Assembly (NCBI GenBank): GCA_904377845.1
Contig: CAJFGR010000005.1
Location: forward strand, 1 to 64,000
Reading direction: 5' to 3'
Source of the DNA: an uncultured Ruminococcus sp.
Lineage (GTDB): Bacteria; Bacillota; Clostridia; Lachnospirales; Lachnospiraceae
DNA: 64,000 bases
Below are positions 16,821 to 26,323 of the stretch, one piece after another. Under the pieces are notes generated by a model, which worked only from the letters and a program-made list of their open reading frames with translations, was not told the origin of the DNA and searched no databases. Each line of letters starts with the position of its first letter. Position 1 is the stretch's first letter. Position numbers and translations under genes: made by a program.

Positions 16821-17048
16821 CTTTCGGATCAGGCGGGATTGTGATGCGGACGGTGACTGTGTAAGGTCGTTAGACAAAGTTAAAGCCTGTGATATGGTGT
16901 TAATCAAGCAAATGAAGTTGTCTGAGTGAAACGAGTTCTTCATTTGCTTGATTGCTCTTAGCCATATCGCAGGCTTGTTACTTTATCTTATGACCTGTAA
17001 CCGGAGCCGGAAGCATTACACTCCCGCCTGATTCGAATACATGAGTCA
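16821..17048. repeat. Structured palindromic element, copy 2
   Basis: The arms ATCAGGCGGGATTGTGATGC (about 16828-16847) and GCATTACACTCCCGCCTGAT (17013-17032) pair, and the outer GATACATGAGTCA-like box ends the element. The boxes GGACGGTGACTGTG (16848-16861) and CCTGTAACCGGAGCCGG (16994-17010) match copy 1 at 7360-7518, while the arm sequences differ completely yet still pair. Between the boxes is an extra long hairpin: AAGCCTG-type arm with CAGGCTT, then AATCAAGCAAATGAAG with CTTCATTTGCTTGATT. It fills most of the gap before plsC. Confidence 0.75.
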
Positions 17049-17128
17049 ATCCACTGTATCCGTTGGATTTTCGGATAATTTATCATAGGATGTCTCTCCA
17101 ACAAACACGAATTTCACAAGCATTTTTC

Positions 17129-17157
17129 TTGTATTTTCCATATCCCGGCGGTATAAT
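17129..17157 (+). promoter_or_regulatory. Promoter of the PlsC-family gene
   Basis: TTGTAT (17129-17134), a 17-base spacer and TATAAT (17152-17157) lie 46 bases before the start codon. Confidence 0.7.
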
Positions 17158-17203
17158 TGGTAAAGATGCGGATTTACTAAAAAGAGGAATTGAGGACTGA
17201 ACT

Positions 17204-17944
17204 ATGATTCGTTTTATATGTATTGTTATCTTTGTTGTTTTATTTCTGATTGTGACGTTTCCTGTACGCATCGTGGAGTGGTTTCTTCACAAATCTTCCC
17301 CTTATGCCAGTGATATCAGTTCGCTTCGTATTGTGCAGTGGGCTTTTAAAGTGATTCTCCGCATAACGGGAGTTAAGACAACTGTAATCGGAGAAGAAAA
17401 TATACCGGATGAACCGGTTCTGTTCATCGGCAACCACCGCAGCTATTTTGATATTCTTCTGACTTACAGCAGATGCCGCAGACTGACCGGCTATGTGGCA
17501 AAAAAAGAAATGGAAAAATACCCCGGTCTTTCTTCATGGATGCGCCGCCTTCACTGTCTCTTCCTGAACCGGAAGAATCCGAAAGAAGGACTGAAGATGA
17601 TTCTTGACGCAATCGATGATGTCAAAAACGGGATTTCCATCTGTATCTTCCCCGAGGGTACACGAAACAAAGGGGAAGAGCTGACCATGCTGCCCTTCAG
17701 GGACGGCGCTTTTAAGATCGCCACCAAAAGCGGCTGTGCGATCATCCCCATCTCCATGAACAACACAGCGGAGATCTTTGAGAATCATTTCCCTAAAATC
17801 AAAAAAACCCATGTAGTGATTGAATACGGAAAGCCAATCTATCCGGACCAGCTTGACAAAGATACGAAAAGACATATCGGTGAATATGTAGAAAATATAA
17901 TACGCGAGACAATACACAAAAATGCAGAACTTGTACAAAATTAG
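17204..17944 (+). CDS. 1-acyl-sn-glycerol-3-phosphate acyltransferase (PlsC family)
   Basis: A 246-residue membrane-bound acyltransferase that makes phosphatidic acid from lysophosphatidic acid. An N-terminal hydrophobic helix (about residues 1-22) precedes the catalytic HX4D motif in GNHRSYFDILL (His/Asp near residues 79-84) and the substrate motif FPEGTRNKG (about 149-157). The length is normal. GAGG lies upstream of ATG. It is a single gene with its own promoter, convergent with the large cluster that follows. Confidence 0.93.
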   Translation: MIRFICIVIFVVLFLIVTFPVRIVEWFLHKSSPYASDISSLRIVQWAFKVILRITGVKTTVIGEENIPDEPVLFIGNHRSYFDILLTYSRCRRLTGYVAKKEMEKYPGLSSWMRRLHCLFLNRKNPKEGLKMILDAIDDVKNGISICIFPEGTRNKGEELTMLPFRDGAFKIATKSGCAIIPISMNNTAEIFENHFPKIKKTHVVIEYGKPIYPDQLDKDTKRHIGEYVENIIRETIHKNAELVQN

Positions 17945-17951
17945 CCGTTAA

Positions 17952-17989
17952 AAGAAATACGGGCAGCACTTACGCCGCCTGTATTTCTT
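17952..17989. terminator. Bidirectional terminator between convergent genes
   Basis: The arms AAGAAATAC and GTATTTCTT enclose a GC-rich inner stem, with T-rich tracts on both sides. It can serve plsC on the plus strand and the TrkA/RyR gene on the minus strand. Confidence 0.7.
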
Positions 17990-18008
17990 ATTTTATGTTG
18001 TTTTTCTT

Positions 18009-20321
18009 TTATACTATTTTTTTCAGCCATTGATACGCCGGCTCTTTTCCGCCGCTCTGAGCCGTCCGTATTACGCCGTAACAGCAGCGCCGCACTGTCT
18101 CCCGCAGCGTGATGATTTCTTCCGGCGATCCTTCTTTTTTTCTCTCCTGGTACATCCTCCCATAATACTCCATCATATCGCTGAGCCTGCAGATTACGCA
18201 TTCGCCTTCCTTTGCCGGTATGCCATGAATGCTTATCCCTCCGGCTCCGCACCATGCACCTCCGACAATATCGCCGATATGGTTCACTACTTCCGCATCA
18301 GACTGTACATAATCCGGCGTCCATTCCCCGAATCCTTTCCGGCGGGTCACATCGGCCATCATATCCTCCACCTCACGGAGTACAGCGATCTCGGGCTTTG
18401 TTTTCTCAATAGGGACAAGGGCCGGATGGAGTTTCATCATGTAGTTCTGGTTTTTGAACTCCGCACAGTATTCTTCGTAACACTTTCGGATATCCTCCAG
18501 ACTGTCTCCGCCCTTTGTGGCAAGCCGCCATCCTTCTGTCCGTATATATGTCATCCACCGCTCGTGTTCCAGATTATAATAAGCTTCAAGCTTTCCTGCC
18601 GTTTCTGCGGCAAAATCCACAGGGCGTATATATCGGCCGAACATTTCTTTCTCTATGCCGGCTGCGGGGACACGCATAATTCCCAGGCCCATCTCCCATA
18701 ATTTAGAACCGATATGAAGACCGCTGGCAATACTTGAGCGCCTGTTGCTCTGCTTTTCATAGAAATTCTTTATTGCATTTTTCCGTTCTTCATCCCCTGA
18801 GTCTCTCTTCAGCCTCCAGTAATGAGCCTGCACGCCCAGTGCAAGATATTCCATGACAAATGCGGCTTCCGAACGGTTTCCGAAATACATCTCCCGGCTT
18901 CCGAACGGAATGATACCGTAATACAGAATTTCTTTTGATCTTGTGTTTTCGTGCATATTCCACACGGCCGCACGTTTTCTGCTGCTTTCTATATAAGCAG
19001 AGATCAGGGGGCTGCGTGTGCCGCCTTTCATATAGAAATATTTTTTCAGCCACATAGCTGCCCGGATATTATCTTCATCCTCCCCAAGGCATACCACACA
19101 GTAACTGATCCCGGGAAGCGTGTCCAGATAACGCTCTGCCATACTGCTGAATATATTCACCTTATGAATGTCAATCTTGTATCCTGCCTGCTCCTTAAAG
19201 AGCTCAGGGCATTCCTCTTCGATTTTTTTCCGGATCAGGTTCCCTTTAATATCAATCAGATGGATATCCGGCTCATAATCCTTCATCTGGCCGCACCACA
19301 ACGCGGCTTTAAGAAATTCGATTCCTGTCTTTCCACCGCCGACAATCAGAAGTGGCAGACTTTTCCTTCCGCCTTTTTCTTTCCGATCCTGTTTTGCTTC
19401 ACCCTGCTGCTCTGCTTCCGGCATCCGGATTCCCGAGTAAAGCGGATATCTGTACAGATGCTCATATACTGCATCCCTCATTTCGTTCATAAGCACTACC
19501 CTGAGATTTTCTTTTTCTCTTGCATCAAGCAGAATCTCTGCCTCCGTGTTCGACGAATAACAGTATATTGCAGTATTTTCCTGATTCAGCTTTCCTGATT
19601 TCAGCCATGGCGAATCGCCGGTCATATTGTCAATCATCTGGAGCGTGTCGTCAATATTTTTCTCATCGTCAGCCGATATATGGAAATATGCCGTATACCG
19701 CCTTTTGTTATTCAGCCGGAGCTGCAGCATATCTCCCGCTGCAAAAACTGCGTTCAGCTCCCGCGCCTTCTCCTCCAATTCTGTATTAATATTATCCTTT
19801 TCACTGGAACGGCAGAAAATAATTCCCTGTTTCTTTCCTCTGCTCTTCATCCCCCGGCTGAGTCCCGCCGCAATCTCCAGCGAACGGGAATTGAGATCTG
19901 AAAATATATACAGATCCTGATTTCTTCTGAACGTCAGACGGAGCCGCTCAAAGTAATTGGAAAAATACCGCAGTACCACGCTCATGGTAAATACCGGAGC
20001 AAGCAGGTACAGCAGGCAGACAAGAATCTTGTAAGGATAAAACATGATACCGAGGGTATCCGGCGAGAGCAGGTCCGCAATATCTGACACACCTGTATCT
20101 ACCACGAACATACGGATACTGTGCGATACGCTCATTGCAAGTGCAAAGCCTTCCTGATCCGAGAGACACATTCCCGGGAAGCATATGGCAACGCACGCCA
20201 GAAACACTCCGGCTCCCAGATACCTTATCTCCCTCCGCGCTCTCCGTCTGCGGATAAAAAACACGGCTGCTCCGGCTGCAAGAAATACGACTGCAAGCCA
20301 AAAACATATTCCCCATATCAT
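18009..20321 (-). CDS. Membrane-anchored TrkA-N-like / RyR-domain protein
   Basis: A 770-residue protein with hydrophobic helices near residues 1-23, 33-50 and 93-117, then two Rossmann-like segments. The first is near 135-260 (LYIFSDLNSRSLEIAAGL). The second starts near 320 with the nucleotide-binding loop LLIVGGGKTGIEFLK and acidic LIDIKGN, as in TrkA-N domains. A C-terminal RyR-type repeat has LEHERWMTYIRTEGW (about 562-576) and, further on, HPALVPIE. It is preceded by the SNRRSSIASGLHIGSKLWEMG segment often found in such proteins. The start overlaps the kinase-fusion stop (ATGA), so the two are coupled. A membrane-linked nucleotide or ligand sensor is plausible. No pore helix typical of K+ channels is evident. 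Confidence 0.75.
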   Translation of the reverse strand: MIWGICFWLAVVFLAAGAAVFFIRRRRARREIRYLGAGVFLACVAICFPGMCLSDQEGFALAMSVSHSIRMFVVDTGVSDIADLLSPDTLGIMFYPYKILVCLLYLLAPVFTMSVVLRYFSNYFERLRLTFRRNQDLYIFSDLNSRSLEIAAGLSRGMKSRGKKQGIIFCRSSEKDNINTELEEKARELNAVFAAGDMLQLRLNNKRRYTAYFHISADDEKNIDDTLQMIDNMTGDSPWLKSGKLNQENTAIYCYSSNTEAEILLDAREKENLRVVLMNEMRDAVYEHLYRYPLYSGIRMPEAEQQGEAKQDRKEKGGRKSLPLLIVGGGKTGIEFLKAALWCGQMKDYEPDIHLIDIKGNLIRKKIEEECPELFKEQAGYKIDIHKVNIFSSMAERYLDTLPGISYCVVCLGEDEDNIRAAMWLKKYFYMKGGTRSPLISAYIESSRKRAAVWNMHENTRSKEILYYGIIPFGSREMYFGNRSEAAFVMEYLALGVQAHYWRLKRDSGDEERKNAIKNFYEKQSNRRSSIASGLHIGSKLWEMGLGIMRVPAAGIEKEMFGRYIRPVDFAAETAGKLEAYYNLEHERWMTYIRTEGWRLATKGGDSLEDIRKCYEEYCAEFKNQNYMMKLHPALVPIEKTKPEIAVLREVEDMMADVTRRKGFGEWTPDYVQSDAEVVNHIGDIVGGAWCGAGGISIHGIPAKEGECVICRLSDMMEYYGRMYQERKKEGSPEEIITLRETVRRCCYGVIRTAQSGGKEPAYQWLKKIV

Positions 20322-23300
20322 AAAACACTTTCCTCCCTCTGTTCTGTAATTTTTCTTATGGCATCCCCGAGCCTGCCCTCGTCTATAACGGTTCTGTTGA
20401 TATATTCTACTCCCATCAGACGGCTCCTCTCTGCCCTGCCGTCCGCTCCCTGTACAGCTTCATCCGCTGTCCGCCTGTTCGAGGTCACGAGCACTGCCTG
20501 ACCGTCTATGCCGAAATGATCGGCAAAATATTTAATCTCCGTGAGATGCGCCGTCTCCGGCACCGCCATTTTAGCAGAGATAAAATAGGTCTTCATGTTC
20601 TTTGTGCCAATAATGTCTATCTCATTATTGACAATATATCCGTCGTCTTTTCCGGACATCGCTCTGTTCCAGCTGAATTCGGAATTGATATTCAGATCGT
20701 CAAATATCCCCATCTCCAGACAGGTAAAATATATCATTGCCTCCAGAATATTTCCCTCTCTCTGAAGGCACGCCTTCACCGCTTCCGAGGCATATTTAAA
20801 AGTGATACGCGACCCGTCTTCTTCCGTAACAATCTGCAGCTTCTGAATCAGATTCTGGCGCCCTCCGGATCCCCGGAGGCCGTGTTCTTCCAGTCTGCGC
20901 AGGCCTCCGGCGATAAGCTCTGCCGATGCCCTGGATTCTTCTGCAGACTCTGACGCTGTGTGTCCTTTACAGAAAATATCTGCATACAGCGACCTGTCTC
21001 TTATCAGATAACAATTCTGCGTTTCCTGCATAGCCTGCATTTTTTTCTCATTGCGCTCAAACACATATCTGTGCCGGAGAGGATCTCTGTCCGCCTCCGC
21101 TGACAGTCTTTTCAGGACAGCAGCTGCATTTACGCTCTCTGTAGAGAATTCCACCGGCAGGTCGTCTTCTTCCCCCGGAAGCCGGTATGCACTGATCAGA
21201 CCATTCTCAAGACATCCGGCAAAAACAAGATCCAGCCCGGTCAGTATCAATGCACGCCCGCTGACAGGTTGTGTCATATAAGCTTTATTTCTTCCTCTGT
21301 CACCACCGGTAAATATTACCGTCTTCTCCTTTTCCGCGCGAGCCAGCTGTTCGATCAGCTTTTTCCATCCGCGGGGTCCGATCTCCTTATATGCATTCCA
21401 GATCCCGTGATATCTTGAGCTGAGACCAAGGATGGCATTTTCCTTTCTGTCGGAATCCATATATGCCCCGAAAAGGTAAAATACTTCCTCCACGGTCAGG
21501 TGAATCTCTCGCGCATACATTTCCACTGCCGGATTATCAAGTCCGAGCAGCTTCCGGTTCTTGACCATGATTCGCTGCCTGCCCCGCAATGCGGGATATC
21601 TGGAAATTCCGTCCAGCTTCTCCGCATCCAGCCCGGTCACATCTACGGCACAGTCTTTTCCGGCACACGCAGTATCTTCCATTCCGCATACGGAAATTCT
21701 GGTACTGCAGCCCCGTGATCTCAAAAACTCGCTGTAGAAGTCCACGTCGATTCCGTCCCCGTCTACCGGAATAAACATAGTTTCTTCCGGTTCAAGGAAC
21801 AGGGTGGAGAGAATATTCTTCCAATGGTTTTCTCTTCCCGGAAGATAAGGCCTGACTATAGTCCGTATCTTACCTTCCGAAAGGAGCCCCGGAATTCCGC
21901 GCACAATATCCTCATCAGATTTCTTATAGTCATGACAGGCATTATACTCGTGAACCACCCGCATCTTAATATCAAGAAGTTTCAGCTCTTCCCGTACGCC
22001 CCGGTCATATCTGCGGATCTCACCGCACAGCCGGAGAAGCTGGTCCATTGCCTGATTCCATACGAGCTCCGCATTGCTCTCGCCGGCAAATACACGTTCT
22101 CTGACCGTGACAAGCCAGCGGAACGCCTCCTGAACTCTCTGATCCGCCCATCTGCCCAGCCTGCGCTCCAGGCGGTCGCACAGTGCATTCACCTCCGGGC
22201 GTATTTCCCTCGTCTTTCTCATTGCTGTCCGATGGAGCTTCAGACACGTAAGTTCCAGATCGTCCAGTTCACTCCTCACTTTTCCGGACAGCTTCTGACT
22301 GTCCCACTGCTTTTTCTCAAGCTGTTTCAGACGATTCCCCGGACGGCTTGCCCTGAGACACGGATGAAGCCGGCGCTCTATCTCTTTAAAATCATTTTCT
22401 CCGGTAAAAGCATACTCTTCCAGTTCACTGTCCGTGGGAAGATCCCAACCGTTTATAACCATGTATGCGCACCAGCTTAAATGCTCCAGATCACTCAGGA
22501 TATATGCGAGATTCTCTGCCCGTTCTCCCGCTGCAAATACTCTGCGGAAAAACTCCTCCCCGGGATTTTCACATTCCTTTCCGACTCCCGCCGCCCCGAG
22601 CTTATATCTTACAGACAGTGCGCATCGCATTGAAGACTCCATATTATAGACATTGTTTTCAAAAGACGCTCTGATCTCCTCCCACGAAGCCCGCTCATGG
22701 GTCCCCCTGTAATAAAATGCGTGAACATTCAACGCACGTTTCATAATTTTTGTGCCGAATAATTTTTCATCATAACAGGAGCATTTTCCTGCATCGGTTA
22801 CAGGCGGGATGACAGTTTTCTGCCGGCGGGCGTCCTGTATCCTGATCTCATCGCCGGTATCATTCCAGAGCAGAATCAGATATCTGGATTCTATTTTTCT
22901 GATAAATGCAGCGTCATCCGCCAGCATTTCATCCCGGCTCTTCTCATACAGACGAATCTCGGCCATGGGTTTCTCACAGATCAGCGGTCCCGCCCCAATC
23001 CTGTCAGATTCGCCCCATATGCATTTATTTTCCAGGTAAATGTGAACTGTGCGGGGCAGCGCCGGATTTTCTCTTTTTAGCTTCTCCATAAACTCCTCAG
23101 CATCATCCGAACAGAGCCGGATCCGAAGCTTCATTCCAGGCATATGCACACAGGAAAACACCGCTTTAAAAAACGGTTCCCTTACAGGCTGTTTTCCGCA
23201 TATGGCTATGTCCAGCACCTCCTGCCCGTCCTCATTGAGAGTATACTCATATACCGGCCATTTATCGAGAATGTGATAAGACTGCATCATATAATTGGCC

Positions 23301-24322
23301 CGGACATATTCCTTCTTCGGGATAAACTCCTGCGCGTCCAGCATTTTCTTAAGCCGGTTCAGATCAAGGCACATCTCTTTTGCCGACGGGTAGCGCATCC
23401 GGAACTTTCCGCTTAGGGATCTTTCCAGTATTCTGCGGATCAGAGCCGCCGCTTCCGGATCTTCACACCCGTGCCGCCTGCAGATCCGGTCCGCCTCATA
23501 CTCATATTCTGGCTTCAGATCCTGCTCTGTGGGGAATCTTCCCATAAGGAGCTCAAAGAATACCAGTCCGAGACAGTACACGTCCCAGGAAGGTTTCAGG
23601 AAGACGGACTTATTCACGTCAAACCACTCATTCAGTTCTTCCAGTTCCGGCGGTGTATATGGATATGTCACCCGGATACTGTGCACTTCATCAAGATCAC
23701 CCCACGGCACAATACTGTCTACGTCAAAAAGCTTCACGGACTGCTGTGACGGAATCCACAGAATATTGGAAGGATTCAGGTCAATATACAGATATCCCTG
23801 TTCATTGAGCAGCTGCACTGCCTCGGCTGTCCGGTACATAAGCCACAGCTTATCCGAAAGTGTCTCCACATGAGAGCGGGCAAGAATTGTTCCCAGATGC
23901 ATATCACTGAGTATATAACACGAATCTCCGTACTCTGCCATATGATACGGGCGTACCATAACCTCCATCGCCCTGCTGTCCGAGAGTTCCGTCTGTGTCC
24001 GGTATGCGCGCCGGAAGCCATCCAGCATACGCTGATATGCCTTATTATTTTTGGTCTCCTCCGATACCAGAAGTCCTGTTCCGCTTCTTTGTATCTGAAA
24101 CTTCTCCCGCCCGGATACCGGATAGAATTCTTTCATAATCATCCGTGAACTGTTTTTCTCATCTGCAAAGAGACGGACAATATATGTCAGGCAGGATGCA
24201 CCGCTGCCGATCCTTTCTTCCACCACTGCCTTCTGCGTATATTTCTGTCCCCCGCCGGCATGGAACTTCAGTTCCAGCTCATCTCCGATTTGAAGGGATA
24301 TTCTGTCTTTTGGTTCAGCCAT
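20318..24322 (-). CDS. Protein kinase / RyR-like / DUF1887 (Card1)-like nuclease fusion
   Basis: A 1334-residue multidomain protein. An N-terminal Ser/Thr-kinase fold spans about residues 30-330: glycine loop GSGAS (39-43), Lys64 in MIMKEF, catalytic Asp181 and Asn186 in IDLNPSN, and metal Asp200 in LFDVDS, so it looks catalytically competent. The middle (about 560-700) has an RyR-like module with LEHLSWCAYMVINGW and HPCLRA, resembling the next gene's product. The C-terminal third resembles CARF-nuclease proteins of the DUF1887/Card1 type. A PD-(D/E)xK-like core near 1200-1255 shows EAMIYFTCLE, NEIDIIG and YFISAK. The start at 24322 follows AAAGGAAAG and overlaps the upstream gene by 8 bases. 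Assignment of the last two parts rests on motif reading only. Confidence 0.7.
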   Translation of the reverse strand: MAEPKDRISLQIGDELELKFHAGGGQKYTQKAVVEERIGSGASCLTYIVRLFADEKNSSRMIMKEFYPVSGREKFQIQRSGTGLLVSEETKNNKAYQRMLDGFRRAYRTQTELSDSRAMEVMVRPYHMAEYGDSCYILSDMHLGTILARSHVETLSDKLWLMYRTAEAVQLLNEQGYLYIDLNPSNILWIPSQQSVKLFDVDSIVPWGDLDEVHSIRVTYPYTPPELEELNEWFDVNKSVFLKPSWDVYCLGLVFFELLMGRFPTEQDLKPEYEYEADRICRRHGCEDPEAAALIRRILERSLSGKFRMRYPSAKEMCLDLNRLKKMLDAQEFIPKKEYVRANYMMQSYHILDKWPVYEYTLNEDGQEVLDIAICGKQPVREPFFKAVFSCVHMPGMKLRIRLCSDDAEEFMEKLKRENPALPRTVHIYLENKCIWGESDRIGAGPLICEKPMAEIRLYEKSRDEMLADDAAFIRKIESRYLILLWNDTGDEIRIQDARRQKTVIPPVTDAGKCSCYDEKLFGTKIMKRALNVHAFYYRGTHERASWEEIRASFENNVYNMESSMRCALSVRYKLGAAGVGKECENPGEEFFRRVFAAGERAENLAYILSDLEHLSWCAYMVINGWDLPTDSELEEYAFTGENDFKEIERRLHPCLRASRPGNRLKQLEKKQWDSQKLSGKVRSELDDLELTCLKLHRTAMRKTREIRPEVNALCDRLERRLGRWADQRVQEAFRWLVTVRERVFAGESNAELVWNQAMDQLLRLCGEIRRYDRGVREELKLLDIKMRVVHEYNACHDYKKSDEDIVRGIPGLLSEGKIRTIVRPYLPGRENHWKNILSTLFLEPEETMFIPVDGDGIDVDFYSEFLRSRGCSTRISVCGMEDTACAGKDCAVDVTGLDAEKLDGISRYPALRGRQRIMVKNRKLLGLDNPAVEMYAREIHLTVEEVFYLFGAYMDSDRKENAILGLSSRYHGIWNAYKEIGPRGWKKLIEQLARAEKEKTVIFTGGDRGRNKAYMTQPVSGRALILTGLDLVFAGCLENGLISAYRLPGEEDDLPVEFSTESVNAAAVLKRLSAEADRDPLRHRYVFERNEKKMQAMQETQNCYLIRDRSLYADIFCKGHTASESAEESRASAELIAGGLRRLEEHGLRGSGGRQNLIQKLQIVTEEDGSRITFKYASEAVKACLQREGNILEAMIYFTCLEMGIFDDLNINSEFSWNRAMSGKDDGYIVNNEIDIIGTKNMKTYFISAKMAVPETAHLTEIKYFADHFGIDGQAVLVTSNRRTADEAVQGADGRAERSRLMGVEYINRTVIDEGRLGDAIRKITEQREESVL

Positions 24323-26267
24323 CTGCGCTTTCCTTTCCCGCATTTGCGATCTTCCACATATTTCTCAGAGAATCAACAGGTGTATCTGTCTGGATCAGGT
24401 ACGCCAGCATACATTCATAAGGATTCTGAAGGTAAAACGGCATCATGGCGCATCTTCTTAAATACCGGTTCACATATACCACAAAATCCTGATAAACCGC
24501 TTCCGGATCCGCCTCCATTACATACTCTTCAACCGGCTGTTCATCCGTATCCATGCAGAAATTCAGAAACGCCAGAGTGATAATGTCGCATCTTCGTACC
24601 TCGGAATTCTCCATCATGTTCCGTTTAAGCGTCTTCGCTCCGCCTGCCTGTTTTTGAATATTGGAGAATCTGACAGATGTGATCTCCGTCTCCGTAAACC
24701 ACAGGCCGATCAGATTTCCGTCAATCCGGCGCTCGCTGGCGTCGAGCCGCTGCGCATCTTTTACATACAGGAAATCACGGAACAGTTCTTTCGTAATCTT
24801 ATCTGTTGTCTTCTTTCGCCGGACCGGCTTTCTGTTTGATACGGCGAGAATCCCTTCCGGCTTATGTTCCATATACTGGACTTCTCCCGTCTCTGCAATA
24901 ATCTTTCCTTCTCTGCTCGGCGTCACAGAATGCACCGGAATATCTCTCGATGCATCTGCCCTGCAGCGCTTCAGTGTCCTATATGTATATGCCCCGATCG
25001 AAAATAGGGTGCCTTCCGGTATCTCAGTCCCCGGACGGCACACTGCACATATATCACCTTCTGCCCGCTTCATTTCCCCCGCCCGGCCGATATATTTAAG
25101 AGTCGTGGCCGTACAGGCGCCGAGCACGCCGGCGTTCACAGCCGCCGGGTCCGGCCGCAGCGCTTCTCCCTTTCCCGCATATCCGGGAGTTGCCTTTTTC
25201 GACAGGCTGACAGCATATTCTTCCGTCCCCTCCACCGGTATCACAACTTCCACAGTCTCACGGCGCGGCAGTACTTCATCCTCTTCCAGCACAAAGTACA
25301 CTTTCCGTTTTTCCCTGCCTTTAACTGCATAAAACACGGAGCCGGACGGCAGCACTATCTCACATCGGGCATCATATTTCACTCTCAGCACTGTCTCCGC
25401 ATACTCTTCTGTACTTCTGTCAGCCTGCTTAAAAGCCAGAATGTCCTGTGCATGGTCTCCGATAAACTGCTGCATAAGCTCTGTAAATACAACGGCTGCT
25501 GTCCGGCTGTCAGGCACTGCCGCCTTATGCCATGCAAAAAAGCGCTCCAACTCCTGATTTATCGTTCCCGGCTCGCATTCTTCGGTACTGTACAGCCCGG
25601 TTTTCCCCACTCTTCTTTCCAGTATTTCCTCCATCCGGTCTCTCACATCCGCCGTACTGCCATTATAAATCTCCTGTTTCCCGCTTTCTTCGGGAATAAC
25701 CTTCATATAATCCCTCAAAAGCGCCTGATAACATCTGTAATGTTTCTTTTCAGAAAATCGAAGCGCACAGTACACGAGCAGTTCCTCCGGATTATAATAA
25801 TTAAATCCGGCGCGTTTTACGGCTTTCTGAAGAAGCTCTTCCACGTCTTCCGCCGGAAGGCCGAGCCCGAGTCCAAGCTCAAAGATCCGACCGGCGGCAG
25901 CCCTGTCAAAGCCGTCCCATGTCCTGTTCCATTCTGTTGTAAGCATCTCCCGGATATGGGCTTCCGAGCACTTTTCCTCCGGCATTCCGTTCTGCCGGAA
26001 AGTTTCTCTCACACGATTCACCAGTTCATCCGTAATTCCGCCGCAGTCTGTCCCTTTTTCTGTTCTTCCCTCCCACACATACAGGAGATATTTCGTAAGA
26101 TACTCATACAGCGGAACAAAATGAAGTTTTCCCAGCAGATCATTTGTTGATTTTGAGGCGGCAAGATCTTCCCACTCAAGCTTCTCGCCGTCAAGCTCTC
26201 TGTACCAAGACTCTCTCTCCTCATCAATCACTTTTGTGTATCCGGAAAATACGCGGCCGTCTGTCAT
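24315..26267 (-). CDS. Large uncharacterised protein, operon partner of the kinase-nuclease fusion
   Basis: A 650-residue, charged, apparently soluble protein that I do not recognise. No signal peptide, membrane segment or P-loop is visible. The N-terminal half (about 1-270) is helical and acidic. The region near 330-480 has short beta-rich segments and several Cys (for example CAVCRPGTEIPEGTLFSIG). A basic patch PVRRKKTT precedes the C-terminal helical third. I start at the ATG at 26267 behind AAGGAG. It overlaps the kinase fusion by 8 bases, so it very likely acts with it, perhaps as a scaffold or substrate. Confidence 0.6.
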   Translation of the reverse strand: MTDGRVFSGYTKVIDEERESWYRELDGEKLEWEDLAASKSTNDLLGKLHFVPLYEYLTKYLLYVWEGRTEKGTDCGGITDELVNRVRETFRQNGMPEEKCSEAHIREMLTTEWNRTWDGFDRAAAGRIFELGLGLGLPAEDVEELLQKAVKRAGFNYYNPEELLVYCALRFSEKKHYRCYQALLRDYMKVIPEESGKQEIYNGSTADVRDRMEEILERRVGKTGLYSTEECEPGTINQELERFFAWHKAAVPDSRTAAVVFTELMQQFIGDHAQDILAFKQADRSTEEYAETVLRVKYDARCEIVLPSGSVFYAVKGREKRKVYFVLEEDEVLPRRETVEVVIPVEGTEEYAVSLSKKATPGYAGKGEALRPDPAAVNAGVLGACTATTLKYIGRAGEMKRAEGDICAVCRPGTEIPEGTLFSIGAYTYRTLKRCRADASRDIPVHSVTPSREGKIIAETGEVQYMEHKPEGILAVSNRKPVRRKKTTDKITKELFRDFLYVKDAQRLDASERRIDGNLIGLWFTETEITSVRFSNIQKQAGGAKTLKRNMMENSEVRRCDIITLAFLNFCMDTDEQPVEEYVMEADPEAVYQDFVVYVNRYLRRCAMMPFYLQNPYECMLAYLIQTDTPVDSLRNMWKIANAGKESADG

Positions 26268-26323
26268 CTGCTTCTCCTTTCGCATAATCTATTATACACA
26301 CCTCAGTATTTTTATTTTTTTCG

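Noticed and set aside
16484..16943. Several overlapping short open frames on both strands before the second structured element
   Set aside because: No recognisable domains, no ribosome binding sites, and the region is dominated by inverted repeats; more likely remnants than genes.
18009..20321. Potassium channel function for the TrkA-N protein
   Set aside because: Three N-terminal hydrophobic segments are present, but no TVGYG-like selectivity filter is seen.
26291..26296. TATAAT upstream of the 650-aa protein as a separate promoter of the kinase operon
   Set aside because: No acceptable -35 sequence lies 15-19 bases upstream, so I did not list it, although an internal promoter remains possible.
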